From an uncultured Croceitalea sp. (GTDB taxonomy: Bacteria; Bacteroidota; Bacteroidia; Flavobacteriales; Flavobacteriaceae), in contig CANMOV010000003.1 in assembly GCA_947499565.1 (NCBI GenBank), forward strand, positions 620,001-684,000: a stretch of 64,000 bases of DNA. Direction: 5' to 3'. Under the pieces are notes generated by a model that was not told where the DNA came from, did not search any database, and saw nothing but the letters and a program-made list of their open reading frames with translations. Shown here in pieces: positions 53,611 to 62,571 of this stretch. Each line of letters opens with the position of its first letter. Position 1 is the stretch's first letter. The position numbers and the translations under genes are program-made.

Positions 53611-54544
53611 GACCATAATAATTAATGGGGAGGAAATAAAACCAGGACAAAACAAACTGGTAAAAATTAATATTTCCCGATTACCTACAGGAACTTTAAT
53701 TGATATTCCCGTACATGTTTTTAATGCAAAAAAACCTGGTCCTACGGTTTTGCTACAGGCTGGTTTGCATGGCGATGAAATAAATGGAGTAGAAACCTTA
53801 AGGCGAATGTTGGAGCATGGAGATTTCAATATTGAAAAAGGAGCGGTAATTGTTGTTCCAATCTTAAATATATTCGGATTTATTCATTTTTCTCGAGATG
53901 TTCCTGATGGGAAAGATGTAAACCGAAGCTTTCCTGGAACTAAAACAGGTTCGCTTGCCAGTAGAATGGCGTATCACTATACCAATGAGATTTTACCTCA
54001 AATAGATTTTGGAATAGATTTACATACAGGTGGTGGGCAACGCCATAATTATCCCCAAATAAGATACACTGCGGATGATGAGGTTAGCAAGGATCTAGCC
54101 GAGATTTTTAATGCTCCAATTTATTTCCCATCACGTTTAATTTCTGGCTCGTTTAGAAAAGCAGCTTTTAAAATGCAGAAACCTATTATAGTTTACGAGG
54201 CGGGTGAAAGTATGCGTTTTGATGAATTTTCAATGGAAATTGCTATTGCTGGAATTAAAAATGTACTTGCCGGCTATGGAATGTTGCAAATTCCCAAGCA
54301 AAAGAAAAGGGAAACCATTCATCTAGAATCTAGAAGATGGGTGAGAGCAGCTAGGGCAGGGATGTTTATTCCCGAAATTGAAAATGGCAACCCTATAACC
54401 AAGGGACAAACCTTAGGAGTAATTACAGATACCTTTGCAAAAAAGAGTAAAAAGATTTTATCTCCACTAGATGGTTATGTGTTCTGTATAAATCACCAAG
54501 CAGTAGTTAACCAAGGTGATGCACTCTTTCATATAGGAAGATAA
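53588..54544 (+). CDS. Succinylglutamate desuccinylase/aspartoacylase family protein
   Basis: A 318-residue zinc-dependent deacylase-like protein of the M14-related AspA/AstE family. Zinc ligands are in GLHGDE and the histidine of IDLHTGG; NRSFPGTKTGS carries the substrate arginine, and YEAGESMRF the general-base glutamate. The frame extends to 53555 inside rimK; ATG 53588 keeps a 23-bp overlap. The substrate is unknown; coupling to RimK suggests a bond made by one and broken by the other, but this is inference. Confidence 0.85.
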   Translation: MLIEGENKTIIINGEEIKPGQNKLVKINISRLPTGTLIDIPVHVFNAKKPGPTVLLQAGLHGDEINGVETLRRMLEHGDFNIEKGAVIVVPILNIFGFIHFSRDVPDGKDVNRSFPGTKTGSLASRMAYHYTNEILPQIDFGIDLHTGGGQRHNYPQIRYTADDEVSKDLAEIFNAPIYFPSRLISGSFRKAAFKMQKPIIVYEAGESMRFDEFSMEIAIAGIKNVLAGYGMLQIPKQKKRETIHLESRRWVRAARAGMFIPEIENGNPITKGQTLGVITDTFAKKSKKILSPLDGYVFCINHQAVVNQGDALFHIGR

Positions 54545-54551
54545 AAGGTAT

Positions 54552-55019
54552 TCAGAAAAAATCTTTTTTTTCGTTAGGTTCCTTATCCAATAATTTGTCA
54601 ATTGTTAAACTCTGTTTTTCAAACAGAACCCATTCAATTGCTTCTTCAATATTGTTGGATTTTTTAATTTTTACTTTAGAAAACATTTTCTCTAAAAAAA
54701 TATTGGTAACTGTATTAGACCTGTAGGTAACAATTGAATATGCATGTAGAGCATTTTTATATTCTCTATAAAACTTTAGCCAATCTGTGGGGACTAAAGA
54801 ATAGCTATTTATGCGGTTTGATATATAAGCGACGGGAGCCTGATGGCCTAAAATTTCATGAGCAACTTTAATCACTACTTTGGCCATTTCCCAATCAAAA
54901 ACTTCACCTTCATTTATTTCGGAAACAAAGAAATGGTCAAAAAAGTAAAAGGTGCCAAAATCAAAAGTGCGTACTTCTTTTATTTTATCGTAGTATGGAA
55001 TGTCTACTATACTTTTCAT
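54552..55019 (-). CDS. Conserved hypothetical protein
   Basis: A 155-residue soluble protein, convergent with the deacylase gene. Its alternating strands and helices (FDFGTFYFFDHFFVSEINEG, AVAYISNRINSYS-like, AIEWVLFE at the end) resemble the STAS/SpoIIAA-like fold seen in small flavobacterial proteins, but no diagnostic motif is present. The C-terminus is charged (DKEPNEKKDFF). The function is unknown. Confidence 0.65.
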   Translation of the reverse strand: MKSIVDIPYYDKIKEVRTFDFGTFYFFDHFFVSEINEGEVFDWEMAKVVIKVAHEILGHQAPVAYISNRINSYSLVPTDWLKFYREYKNALHAYSIVTYRSNTVTNIFLEKMFSKVKIKKSNNIEEAIEWVLFEKQSLTIDKLLDKEPNEKKDFF

Positions 55020-55189
55020 TATGTAGTCTTAATATGATAATTACGCTACACTTTAAAAGTATAATAAGGATATATTCTCATAAAATTCTTTCGTTTTTTT
55101 GTTCGCTATATTGGGTAAGTTACTTTTTTGGCATATTTGAAAAGCATGAACGCATGATTTAGCTAAAAAACCAGCATTTTATATAAGTT

Positions 55190-55579
55190 TTAATTTTCCA
55201 TATTCTTTAATTGAATCCCTAAAGCTTTGGTGGATAATTGCACTTCTATCAAGGAAAGAATTAGGGAAACCATTAAAAAAACCAAACTAATTCCAAAAAT
55301 GATGTTAGCCCAGACTTCGAGTTCTACATAAACTAAAAACATGGTTACCGCAGCTAATAGAAAACTTACAATAGCCGTTGCTTGCATATTTTTAATGATA
55401 TCCAACCGCTTTCGTAATTGTTCTATTTGTTTTTTGAGTGGAGCAGTCGCGTCTTTGGAATATTGACTATGCAATTGCCGAATTAATGCAGCAATTGCTA
55501 AATAACGCGCATTATAGGCGAGCATCGTTAAAGAAATTGCTGGAAAAAGCAGCGCTGGAATGCTAAGGGTTAATTGCAT
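55190..55579 (-). CDS. DUF2721 family membrane protein
   Basis: A 129-residue protein with three hydrophobic helices (about 1-22, 66-86 and 90-114) separated by a charged helix (YSKDATAPLKKQIEQLRKRL), the pattern of DUF2721. The function is unknown. The Zn-ribbon gene lies 7 bp upstream in the same direction, so they are likely one unit. Confidence 0.83.
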   Translation of the reverse strand: MQLTLSIPALLFPAISLTMLAYNARYLAIAALIRQLHSQYSKDATAPLKKQIEQLRKRLDIIKNMQATAIVSFLLAAVTMFLVYVELEVWANIIFGISLVFLMVSLILSLIEVQLSTKALGIQLKNMEN

Positions 55580-55586
55580 TTAAAAA

Positions 55587-55829
55587 TTATTTTTTTTGAT
55601 AATTTACCCAAAGCTCTTTATAATTTTCGACACTGAAATTTACATTTCCGCATGCACCACAAACAGTTGCTTTTAAAGGATGTCTTTTAGTACCCTTAAA
55701 GAGTAAGGCGTCGGGGTTGCTAAAAGATTCTATTGCAAGTTCATGTTTTGCACCTGCATCTCCTTTGTCCACAACAGAAAGATTGTTCATTATTTTAGTT
55801 GAACCACAAATACTACAACTATTTTCCAT
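55587..55829 (-). CDS. Small zinc-ribbon protein
   Basis: An 80-residue protein with two CxxC knuckles (CSICGSTK near the N-terminus and CGACGNVNF near residue 60), expected to bind one zinc ion. Between them lies a short strand-rich region. It may serve as a small nucleic-acid- or protein-binding adaptor; no family function is known. It is 7 bp before the DUF2721 gene and starts 2 bp after the end of the BNR-repeat gene. Confidence 0.8.
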   Translation of the reverse strand: MENSCSICGSTKIMNNLSVVDKGDAGAKHELAIESFSNPDALLFKGTKRHPLKATVCGACGNVNFSVENYKELWVNYQKK

Positions 55830-55831
55830 AT

Positions 55832-58681
55832 TTATTCTATCTCAAATTCAATATTTTCCTTTGCCCCGTTTCCAGAAATTTCAACGGTATATTTCCCTTT
55901 TGGCAAATAAGTTTTTCCATTTTTAGCTTCTGTCAATTTCATCTTATTCTTTTTAAGAAAGTTGCGTTTACCCTCTTTGGTAAAAGCAACATCGTAAGAC
56001 AAAATATTCAGTCCTTTAGCAGCATCTATATCCGTAGCACTAACTTCAATCCCATCTAATGTTTTAACTGTTGCGGAACATGTCCCTGGTTTTGAGCAAT
56101 AAAAAGTAACATCCAATCCAGGTGTTTGGGGTTTGCCCCAACTGCTCCAACTATTACCCCATCGTTTAGAATGTTTTATAGTATCAACTCCAAAAACATA
56201 CAAATCTTCAGCCATGATTCCAGAATTCATTTTTTGAAGCTTAGAGATATCCGCTTTATAAATACTGCGGCCATGAGTGCCAATTAGTAAATGTTTAGCC
56301 TCTGGTTGTATTACCAAATCATGAACAGCAACGTTTGGCATTCCATTCTGAAATAATTCCCAAGAACCTCCTTGGTCAAAAGAAACATAAAGTCCATTGT
56401 CCGTTCCTACAAAGAGTAAGTTTTCATTTTCTGGATCTTCTACTAAAGCATTAACTGGTGAAGTAGGGATGTTATTTGAGATGTTTTTCCAAGTCTTTCC
56501 ATAGTCATTACTCATATAAACGTAAGCAGTAAAATCATCAAAACGGTAGCCATTTAACGTAGCATAAACACGTTCTTTTTTATGTTTTGAAGCCGCAACT
56601 TCGCTCACCCATAAATTCTTTGGAAAAGAGGAAGAAACATTCTCCCAGCTGCCTCCTGCATTTTTAGAAACTTGTACTAGACCATCATCACTACCTGTAT
56701 ATAGCAGCCCAAATTTAAAAGACGATTCTGAGATAGTAGTTAGTGTTCCGTAAGCTACATTTCCTGCTTTCTCCCCTTGCGTTAAATCCCCAGAAATTGC
56801 TTCCCAATCATCACCTTGATTTAAAGAACGGTGCAGTTTGTTTCCGCCCAAATACAAAATATCTTGATTGTGCGATGATAGCAAAATAGGAGTTTGCCAA
56901 TTAAAACGATATGGAGCTTCACCTAATTCATGTTTTGGCTGGATAAGTTTTTGTTTTTCGTTTTCTAAATCCAATCGGTAGTAATTTCCAAATTGAAATC
57001 CCGTATAAACGATGTTTGAATTTCGATTATCAATTTGAACCTGCATACCATCTCCGCCCATTATCATTTCCCATGGATTCTGCCCAGATTGCTGCCAGCG
57101 GTTATTTTCTTCATTATTATGAGCGCCTTTCCAAACACCATTATCTTGTAAGCCGCCATATACGTTATAAGGTTTTTCGTTGTCTACATTTATGGCATAG
57201 AATTGACCAACGGTAGGGGAGTTGTTCTTCATCCAAGTTTCTCCATCGTCGTATGTGATATTAACACCACCATCATTCCCATTGATTAGATGACCAGGTC
57301 TATTTGGATTAATCCATAGCGCATGATGATCTGCATGAACGTTTTCCTTTCCTATGGAGCTATAGCTATTTCCGCCATCGTTAGACATAATAAGTGGAAC
57401 GCCAGCAAGATAAATTCTGTCTTTGTTTGATGGGTCTACGCGCACTTGGGCAAAATAATAGCCATAACTATAAAATAGATCATCAATATAATCCTCATTT
57501 CTTTTTTTCCAAGTCTTTCCTGCATCATCACTTCTATAAACCTCAGCTCCAATAATAGGGGTATCAAATAAAGCGGCATTTGCATTTTCTAGATATTTAG
57601 CTAAATCGGCAGGTTTTACGGCACCATCTTTGACCATATTTTTTACATTCTCTGCCCGATACTTTTCCTGAAAGCCATTGGTTTTTAGATAAGTATTCAA
57701 CTTTTTATTGTCCAAAGCTAAAAGTGCATCTTTGGTCATAGTTTTAAAGTCTTCTTTTTCCAATTCGTCAGATGCGTTCTTTGTCTTTTCTTTTGCTACT
57801 CTTCTATACTGGCTGTCGTGAACTGCATAGACCGTATCGTCATCAAAAACAGCTAGACCAATGCGACCAACGCCATCCCCAGTGGGGAAACCACTTTGTG
57901 CAGTAGATGATAACTTCCAAGTAGTTCCACCGTCTGTACTTTTATAAATGGCAGAACCTGGACCATTACCAGTAAAATTCCAAGCTTTTCTGTCTTTTTG
58001 CCAAGCTGCGGCATACTGAATATTAAAATTAGTTGGAGAACAAGCAATGTCAATTATTCCAGTTTCGTCGTTAATAAATAAGGTTTTGTTCCAAGACTTT
58101 CCACCATCGGTAGTTTTATAAACACCTCGCTCTTGGTTTTTAGAATAGAGATGACCGGTAACGCCAACAACAACTTCATTGGAATTATTTGGGTTTAGGA
58201 TAATCCTACCAATATGGTGAGAATCTTTTAAGCCCATATTTTCCCATGATTTACCTTTGTCGGTTGATTTTAAAATTCCGATACCTGCATATGAAGAGCG
58301 TGAAGAATTATTCTCTCCAGTGCCTACCCAAATGATTTGGTTTTTCCAGTCTATTGCAATTTCTCCAATGTTCTGGGTTCTGGAGTTGTCTAAAATTGGC
58401 TCAAAAGAAATTCCATTAGAAGTGGTATGCCATAAACCGCCTGAAGCATAGGCAACGTAGAACTCTGTTGGATTGTCTGGATTTACCTCCAAATCTACAA
58501 CGCGACCACTCATTACAGAAGGGCCAATGTTTTGTAATGGAATGTTTTTTACTATGGAGGTTTTGGTCATTTCAACCTTTTGATTTAAGGCTTTATCGAC
58601 AACCTCTTCTGATGTAGGGTTTTGTTGTGAAAAACTAACTTGAATAAAAAGGAAAGAAAAAAGGAGTGCTAAAAATCTCAT
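55832..58681 (-). CDS. Exported BNR/Asp-box repeat protein (sortilin/VPS10-like)
   Basis: A 949-residue exported protein with a signal peptide (ending SFSQQ). It contains many Asp-box/BNR repeats of the form SxDxGxxW (TDGGKSWN, TDGGTTWK, SDDAGKTWK, SNDGGNSY, YDDGETWM, SKNAGGSWE, SNDYGKTWK, SFDQGGSWE), giving beta-propellers like those of sortilin and many Bacteroidota glycosyl-hydrolase-like proteins. A helical insert lies near 300-380, and a C-terminal beta-sandwich of about 100 residues follows (GISV..., YTVEISGNGAKEN). No catalytic residues of sialidases are evident. It may bind proteins or glycans at the surface. Confidence 0.87.
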   Translation of the reverse strand: MRFLALLFSFLFIQVSFSQQNPTSEEVVDKALNQKVEMTKTSIVKNIPLQNIGPSVMSGRVVDLEVNPDNPTEFYVAYASGGLWHTTSNGISFEPILDNSRTQNIGEIAIDWKNQIIWVGTGENNSSRSSYAGIGILKSTDKGKSWENMGLKDSHHIGRIILNPNNSNEVVVGVTGHLYSKNQERGVYKTTDGGKSWNKTLFINDETGIIDIACSPTNFNIQYAAAWQKDRKAWNFTGNGPGSAIYKSTDGGTTWKLSSTAQSGFPTGDGVGRIGLAVFDDDTVYAVHDSQYRRVAKEKTKNASDELEKEDFKTMTKDALLALDNKKLNTYLKTNGFQEKYRAENVKNMVKDGAVKPADLAKYLENANAALFDTPIIGAEVYRSDDAGKTWKKRNEDYIDDLFYSYGYYFAQVRVDPSNKDRIYLAGVPLIMSNDGGNSYSSIGKENVHADHHALWINPNRPGHLINGNDGGVNITYDDGETWMKNNSPTVGQFYAINVDNEKPYNVYGGLQDNGVWKGAHNNEENNRWQQSGQNPWEMIMGGDGMQVQIDNRNSNIVYTGFQFGNYYRLDLENEKQKLIQPKHELGEAPYRFNWQTPILLSSHNQDILYLGGNKLHRSLNQGDDWEAISGDLTQGEKAGNVAYGTLTTISESSFKFGLLYTGSDDGLVQVSKNAGGSWENVSSSFPKNLWVSEVAASKHKKERVYATLNGYRFDDFTAYVYMSNDYGKTWKNISNNIPTSPVNALVEDPENENLLFVGTDNGLYVSFDQGGSWELFQNGMPNVAVHDLVIQPEAKHLLIGTHGRSIYKADISKLQKMNSGIMAEDLYVFGVDTIKHSKRWGNSWSSWGKPQTPGLDVTFYCSKPGTCSATVKTLDGIEVSATDIDAAKGLNILSYDVAFTKEGKRNFLKKNKMKLTEAKNGKTYLPKGKYTVEISGNGAKENIEFEIE

Positions 58682-58858
58682 TTTGGGTTGGATTAAATTT
58701 GATGCGGAAGTTATGAATAACTAGTTACTACAACAAACTAATAGTAACTGAAAAAAGCATTTAAAATATTGAGAATATGATAATTAAACACATAAAATTT
58801 TGTGAGTTTCATTAAAATACTGTTTATTTAGTGTCAAGTAACCATTAAAACTAAAAAC

Positions 58859-59140
58859 ATGGAAGAGTATTTGCCGTTAATTATTCAGCTCGTTTCGGGA
58901 GCTGTAGGCGGAAACGTAGCTGGTAAATTATTGCCAAAACTTAATTTAGGAACTCTGGGGAATTCTATTTCTGGAATTTTAGGCGGAGGATTAGGAGGAT
59001 ATCTTTTAGGAATGCTTGGCTTAGCAGGTGACGGAGGAATGGATGTAGCCGGAATTCTTGGTAGCGTAGCCGGCGGTGGTGTTGGCGGCGGCGTAATAAT
59101 GGCAATAATTGGCGCTATAAAAGGTGCAATGTCAAAATAA
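58859..59140 (+). CDS. Small glycine-rich membrane peptide
   Basis: A 93-residue protein without a cleavable signal peptide. It begins MEEYLPLIIQLVSGAVGGNV and continues with glycine-zipper-like stretches (SISGILGGGLGGYLLGMLGL, ILGSVAGGGVGGGVIMAIIG) ending in KGAMSK. Two or three glycine-packed hydrophobic helices are likely; it may form oligomers in the membrane, as small toxins, holins or proteolipids do. No immunity or export gene is beside it. A strong terminator follows. Confidence 0.7.
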   Translation: MEEYLPLIIQLVSGAVGGNVAGKLLPKLNLGTLGNSISGILGGGLGGYLLGMLGLAGDGGMDVAGILGSVAGGGVGGGVIMAIIGAIKGAMSK

Positions 59141-59164
59141 CTAAATAACTGCCAACTTAAACTT

Positions 59165-59185
59165 GGGCCCCTTGGGCCCTTTTTT
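59165..59185 (+). terminator. Intrinsic terminator of the glycine-rich gene
   Basis: GGGCCC (59165-59170) pairs with GGGCCC (59174-59179) around CTT, followed by six T (59180-59185), which overlap the stop codon of the convergent M28 gene. Confidence 0.9.
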
Positions 59186-60899
59186 ATTTCTCTAATTCTA
59201 GAAGAATATTTTTCACATTAAGTGCCATTGCTGTTTTAGCATTGTTTATTTCCTCATGTAACTTTTTATCTTCACCGTAACTCATATCGGAAACTGATTC
59301 AAAAGCTTTTTTATACCAATCTTCCCAAGCTAGTATAATTGCTTTTTCATCAGCGATATTAGCACCTTCTTTTATGGCGACCTTACTTAATTCAAATTCA
59401 TTAGAGAGTCTTTTATTACTAATTTTCACTAGATTTTCTAAAATACCACTTGCAGTTTTAGAATTGGAATTAACTAATTGCAAACCGCTAGCTAATGCTC
59501 CGACACCAACATTTTTTAAAGTTTCTTTGGATACTTTATCTATACGGTCATTGTCTGTATGATAGAATTGATCTGTAAAATGCCAAAGTAATAATCCAGG
59601 GATATCCGCATCCAAAAAAGGCATATGATCACTTCCGCCCTCGAAAGGGTTCGTGTTTACCTCCCAATTTGCGAATGCACCTTGCTTTTTGAAATTGGAA
59701 ATAATAAAATCGTTTAGATAATGAGGTTTCATATCTTCTAATGCGAGCACATCGCCTCCCCATTCCGAATGTTTGTCTTTTCCTCGAGTCCAAATTGCAC
59801 TTGGGTCTGGCATTTTTTCAATTAAGAAGGAACCTCCAGTGATTGCCGTATTTTCACCAACCATATCTAGGCTAATACCCCATTTGATGTCCGCTGCTCT
59901 TTTTTCGTCATCAGTTATATAGCGTCTTGTAGAAATAATTTCATCACCCCAAAGAAAAGTCATACTTCTATCTAGTGCAATCTTATTATTAGTAATCAGG
60001 TTTGCTGCTATACTAGCCATTTCTAGCTGTGCTCCAACACCAGTGGCATTATCATTAGCACCAGGTTCTTGTATATGTGCACTAAAAACGATACGTTCTT
60101 TAGGCATTTTACTGCCTTTAATATCCGCGATGATTGTTAGTTCTTCAGAAGCATAGATTTTTGTTTTAATGTTTACATGAACTTTGTTTTCTCCTTTTTC
60201 CAAAGAAGCCTTTAATTTCTCTTTGGCATCAAAAGAAAGTGCAATACCCCAAAGTTTGCTTTCTAACTGCGGAGGCAAACTTCTAAATTGGATTGAAGTG
60301 GTATTCTTTTCTGGTTGCAGATAGGAAGGGTTATTATAAGTGATAATACCTAACACTCCTTTGGCTAATAACTCTTTGTAAAAAGGCCAGATAGATTGTT
60401 CTACAAAAACTATTTTACCAGTTAAAGATGTAGCTTTTAAATCTTCTAGATTCGTTATGGAGACAACTTCGGCAGTAATACCATCTCTTGGAGTGGATAC
60501 AGAGTTAAGGTAGGTCATGTTACGGTTTGTCTCCGAAACCAATATTGGAACATCTTGCCCTGCTATTTTTAGGGATGCTGATACAGGTTCCCAAGTAGGG
60601 TTTTTTAAAGGTCTTTTTTCGATACGATAGGTTAAAACATCGCTGGGATTTGCATCACTTTCCAAAACATAGCCCGCTTTTTTCAGGTGTTTTTCTATCC
60701 AATAAACACTTTCGTTAAAGCCAGTATTGCCAGCTACACGCCAATATTTTTCCACAAAAGCAGTAGTTTCATAGGCTAAGTCCCCTGTGAATTCTGTCCG
60801 CACTAAATCCAAATAATCATCACTACTAAGTACCTTTTTTTGTGGTTTGCATTGGAATAAAACAAGTAGTGTAAGTGAAAAACAGAATTTCCGAATCAT
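59184..60899 (-). CDS. M28 family zinc metallopeptidase lipoprotein
   Basis: A 571-residue lipoprotein (lipobox LFQC, Cys17) of the M28 aminopeptidase family. A PA-like insert occupies about 130-240 (GKIVFVEQSI). Zinc-binding residues are in FSAHIQEPGANDNATGVG, DEIISTRRY (catalytic-area Asp/Glu), DMVGEN and GGSDHMPFLDADIP; the final histidine is in WHFTDQFYHTDNDRI. It should cleave peptides at the cell surface or in the periplasm. It is convergent with the glycine-rich gene and divergent from the M24 gene. Confidence 0.88.
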   Translation of the reverse strand: MIRKFCFSLTLLVLFQCKPQKKVLSSDDYLDLVRTEFTGDLAYETTAFVEKYWRVAGNTGFNESVYWIEKHLKKAGYVLESDANPSDVLTYRIEKRPLKNPTWEPVSASLKIAGQDVPILVSETNRNMTYLNSVSTPRDGITAEVVSITNLEDLKATSLTGKIVFVEQSIWPFYKELLAKGVLGIITYNNPSYLQPEKNTTSIQFRSLPPQLESKLWGIALSFDAKEKLKASLEKGENKVHVNIKTKIYASEELTIIADIKGSKMPKERIVFSAHIQEPGANDNATGVGAQLEMASIAANLITNNKIALDRSMTFLWGDEIISTRRYITDDEKRAADIKWGISLDMVGENTAITGGSFLIEKMPDPSAIWTRGKDKHSEWGGDVLALEDMKPHYLNDFIISNFKKQGAFANWEVNTNPFEGGSDHMPFLDADIPGLLLWHFTDQFYHTDNDRIDKVSKETLKNVGVGALASGLQLVNSNSKTASGILENLVKISNKRLSNEFELSKVAIKEGANIADEKAIILAWEDWYKKAFESVSDMSYGEDKKLHEEINNAKTAMALNVKNILLELEK

Positions 60900-61192
60900 A
60901 ATAGTAATTTTTGATTGATGCCTAATACAACCTTAGGTGTATTTTGGTTAAAATTCGTGAGTTTGAGGGATTTTTTATGTCAAAAACTGAAAAAATTGTA
61001 TCGAAAACAGGAATTTATTAGCTACAAACCGTATTCTCGATACAATTTTCTTTCGAAAATCACTCGAATTGACGGTTACCGTATAGTTCAATTTTAAAGA
61101 TACGCTGCAGATTAAAGTAGTTAAATTATAGAAGCTGCAATTTCTACAATGTTGTAAAATGTATTTGTAATTTTAGCCATCAAGATTTTTAT

Positions 61193-62485
61193 ATGAAGTA
61201 TCATACTATTCCAAATACCCTATTTATAAAAAACCGCAAAAAATTTAGGGCACAAATGAAGCCAAAGAGTATTGCTGTTTTTAATTCTAATGATGTTTAT
61301 CCTATTAGTGCAGATGCTACGATGCCCTTTGAGCAGCAGCGTGATATTTTTTACTTAAGTGGCGCAGATCAAGAAGAAACGATTTTGATTTTGTTTCCGG
61401 ATGCGCTGGATAAGAAACACCGTGAAGTACTTTTTGTGCGTGAAACAAATGAACATATTGCTATTTGGGAAGGTGAAAAACTAACTAAAGAAAGAGCAAC
61501 TGAAGTATCAGGTATACAAACTATTTACTGGCTATCAGATTTTGATAAAGTGTTTTTTGATTTGATGACTGAAGCAGATACTGTTTACTTTAATACAAAC
61601 GAACATTACCGGCAAGCAGTAGAAACACAAACAAGGGAAGACCGTTTTATTAAGAAATGCAAAGAAAATTTTCCTGCGCATCAATGGGCAAAAAGCTTTC
61701 CTATTTTGCAGCAAATTAGAGGTGTAAAAGAACCGGAGGAACTGGATTTGATGCAAACCGCTTGTAATATTACCGAGAAAGGATTTAGAAGATTATTGGG
61801 CTTTATTAAACCAGGGGTATGGGAATACGAAATTGAGGCTGAACTATTACACGAGTTTATTAGAAACCGTTCTAAAGGATTTGCCTACACACCAATTATA
61901 GCATCCGGGAATAATGCCAATGTGCTGCATTATATAGAGAACAATCAGCAATGTAAAGACGGCGATTTAATCCTAATGGATGTCGCAGCCGAGTATGCGA
62001 ATTACTCCAGTGATTTGACAAGGACAATTCCCGTAAATGGCAAGTTTACAAAACGCCAAGCAGCAGTTTATAATGCAGTACTTCGAGTAAAAAATGAAGC
62101 TACAAAACTTTTAGTTCCCGGAACATTATGGGCAGAATACCATAAAGAATGCGGAAAACTCATGACCTCAGAATTGTTAGGTTTAGGCTTACTAGACAAA
62201 GCTGATGTGCAAAATGAAAATCCAGACTGGCCAGCCTATAAAAAGTATTTTATGCATGGCACTAGTCATCATATAGGCTTAAATACTCATGATTATGGCG
62301 AGCTCAAAACACCCATGAAAGCCAATATGGTTTTTACCGTAGAACCTGGAATTTATATACCTGAAGAAAAAATGGGTATTCGCATTGAAGATGATGTAGT
62401 CATCCAAGAAAAAGGAGCACCTTTTAACCTTATGGCCAATATTCCTATAGAAGTGGAGGAGCTAGAAGAATTAATGCACGCATAG
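61193..62485 (+). CDS. Xaa-Pro aminopeptidase (M24 family)
   Basis: A 430-residue cytoplasmic PepP-like metallopeptidase. The first 170 residues are the creatinase-like N-terminal domain; the C-terminal pita-bread domain has metal ligands Asp263 (LMDVAAEYANYSSD), Asp274, a histidine in HGTSHHIGL (about residue 359), Glu in VEPGIY and Glu in RIEDDVV. It removes N-terminal residues before proline. It starts at ATG 61193, after a 293-bp region divergent from the M28 gene, in which no clear promoter was recognised. Confidence 0.93.
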   Translation: MKYHTIPNTLFIKNRKKFRAQMKPKSIAVFNSNDVYPISADATMPFEQQRDIFYLSGADQEETILILFPDALDKKHREVLFVRETNEHIAIWEGEKLTKERATEVSGIQTIYWLSDFDKVFFDLMTEADTVYFNTNEHYRQAVETQTREDRFIKKCKENFPAHQWAKSFPILQQIRGVKEPEELDLMQTACNITEKGFRRLLGFIKPGVWEYEIEAELLHEFIRNRSKGFAYTPIIASGNNANVLHYIENNQQCKDGDLILMDVAAEYANYSSDLTRTIPVNGKFTKRQAAVYNAVLRVKNEATKLLVPGTLWAEYHKECGKLMTSELLGLGLLDKADVQNENPDWPAYKKYFMHGTSHHIGLNTHDYGELKTPMKANMVFTVEPGIYIPEEKMGIRIEDDVVIQEKGAPFNLMANIPIEVEELEELMHA

Positions 62486-62495
62486 CCTGTTTTGT

Positions 62496-62571
62496 AAGTT
62501 CTCAATCGCTTTGCTCATTTCAAAATGAGCAAAAGTTAAGGTTAGTCATTTCGAATGTATATGAGAAATCT
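62496..62571. repeat. Flavobacterial hairpin repeat, copy A
   Basis: AAGTTCTCA (62496-62504) and TGAGAAATCT (62562-62571) form an imperfect inverted repeat enclosing CTCAATCGCTTTGCTCATTT and GTCATTTCGAA. Copy B at 63890-63966 has the same order and orientation. The TAG stop of the abiH gene is made by the last two bases of the repeat plus one. Confidence 0.8.
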
